Of a DNA stretch of 45,864 nt, positions 45,572 through 45,864 are shown piece by piece. Each line of letters starts with the position of its first letter. Positions within the stretch are counted from its first letter, which is position 1. The stretch is from a virus: IMG/VR virus record IMGVR_UViG_3300032294_001619, positions 1 through 45,864 of that record, one strand, 5' to 3'. A program made the position numbers and the translations under genes. The notes under the pieces were generated by a model. That model was not told the origin of the DNA. It ran no database searches and saw nothing but the letters and a program-made list of their open reading frames with translations.

Positions 45572-45579
45572 TATTTATA
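45572..45579 (-). promoter_or_regulatory. Late promoter (TATAAATA, minus strand)
   Basis: Full consensus on the minus strand. It would transcribe the NUMOD frame and gp4. It is 1 bp from a plus-strand late core. Confidence 0.75.
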
Positions 45580-45580
45580 T

Positions 45581-45587
45581 CTAAATA
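45581..45587 (+). promoter_or_regulatory. Late promoter (CTAAATA)
   Basis: CTAAATAACTAAAAGAC lies 28 nt upstream of the GTG at 45616 and is back to back with the minus-strand core. Confidence 0.72.
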
Positions 45588-45615
45588 ACTAAAAGACTCA
45601 TAATAGGTATTTAGA

Positions 45616-45864
45616 GTGCCTGCACCAAGACCAAGAAAAATATCAGAGTTTAAACCACTTTTTACCAATCTTGCACAAACCTCACATTATCAGGTAATTT
45701 TTGGTGGATTATCTGGTTCGTTAAGATCTTATCTTAGACTGAGAGGAATTGATTCTCGTTTTATTGGAGAATCTGTTGGATTGCTTTGCAATACTGCTTC
45801 TCTACCTGGAAGTTCTTTTGCGACAGCAGATATTGTTGGTAATTATACTGGTGTTGCCGAAAAA
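45616..45864 (+). CDS. Structural protein, 5' part (runs off the window)
   Basis: The first 83 codons of a plus-strand gene, starting at GTG 45616: PAPRPRKISEFKPLFTNLAQTSHYQVIFGGL, SYLRLRGIDSRFIGESVGLLCNTASLPGSSFATADIVGNYTGV. The opening is one I recall from a tail or baseplate protein of T4-like cyanophages with a tail-tube-like fold. A TAG at 45604 in frame and a late promoter 28 nt upstream support this start. The 3' end is outside. The exact virion role cannot be fixed from the first 83 residues. Confidence 0.8.
   Translation, partial: MPAPRPRKISEFKPLFTNLAQTSHYQVIFGGLSGSLRSYLRLRGIDSRFIGESVGLLCNTASLPGSSFATADIVGNYTGVAEK

Noticed and set aside
1-45864. tRNA genes
   Set aside because: No cloverleaf-like stretch with a TTCRANNY arm was noticed in the short intergenic gaps; a tRNAscan run would settle it.

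Overview
This window is from a marine T4-like cyanophage (a cyanomyovirus infecting Synechococcus or Prochlorococcus). The evidence is a photosystem II D2 gene (psbD) next to T4-type replication, late-transcription and baseplate genes (gp32, gp33, gp59, gp53, gp48, gp4), together with genes typical of this group: thyX, phoH, DUF1825, DUF4278 and a PKHD-type 2OG oxygenase. No tRNA, integrase or CRISPR array was seen. All calls come from reading the sequence; no database search was run.

Layout. (1) 1-1900: the 3' 268 codons of psbD with a strong terminator, small genes, and an HNH nuclease. (2) 1956-13992: large beta-helix/fibre-like virion proteins built from shared repeats, plus several small paralogous structural proteins. 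(3) 7867-31319: five successive fibre-plus-glycine-rich-protein cassettes. Each ends in a glycine-rich protein resembling an adhesin tip (9233, 14938, 20803, 24693, 29356). After or between cassettes lie genes for small modification enzymes: eight 2OG-Fe(II) oxygenase-like proteins, three sulfotransferase-like proteins and, at 31376, a flavin-dependent halogenase-like protein. (4) 32714-40490: glutaredoxin, small conserved genes, thyX, phoH, a PD-(D/E)XK exonuclease, gp33, gp59, DUF1825 and gp32, all on the plus strand. (5) 40594-45864: a GIY-YIG nuclease and a Mom/GNAT-like protein on plus; then gp53, gp48, a small structural gene, a second GIY-YIG nuclease, gp4 and a NUMOD-type nuclease remnant on minus. 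The start of a further structural gene runs off the right end.

How it works together. Nearly every structural transcription unit begins with a T4-type late promoter (ATAAATA, CTAAATA or TATAAATA), usually about 15-30 nt before the start codon. Glycine-rich genes lack one and follow their fibre gene directly, so they are probably co-transcribed with it. The modification enzymes look much more AT-rich than the fibre genes. Three intergenic regions carry an identical extended -10 element (TGATATAAT), and two carry a duplicated near-consensus sigma70 promoter, so some of them may be transcribed earlier by host polymerase.

Main hypothesis (inference): region 3 is an expandable host-range module in which adhesin tips are stored in tandem with enzymes that could hydroxylate, sulfate or halogenate them or the host surface. 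Homing endonucleases punctuate the core genes, with stop codons fused to the next start codon.
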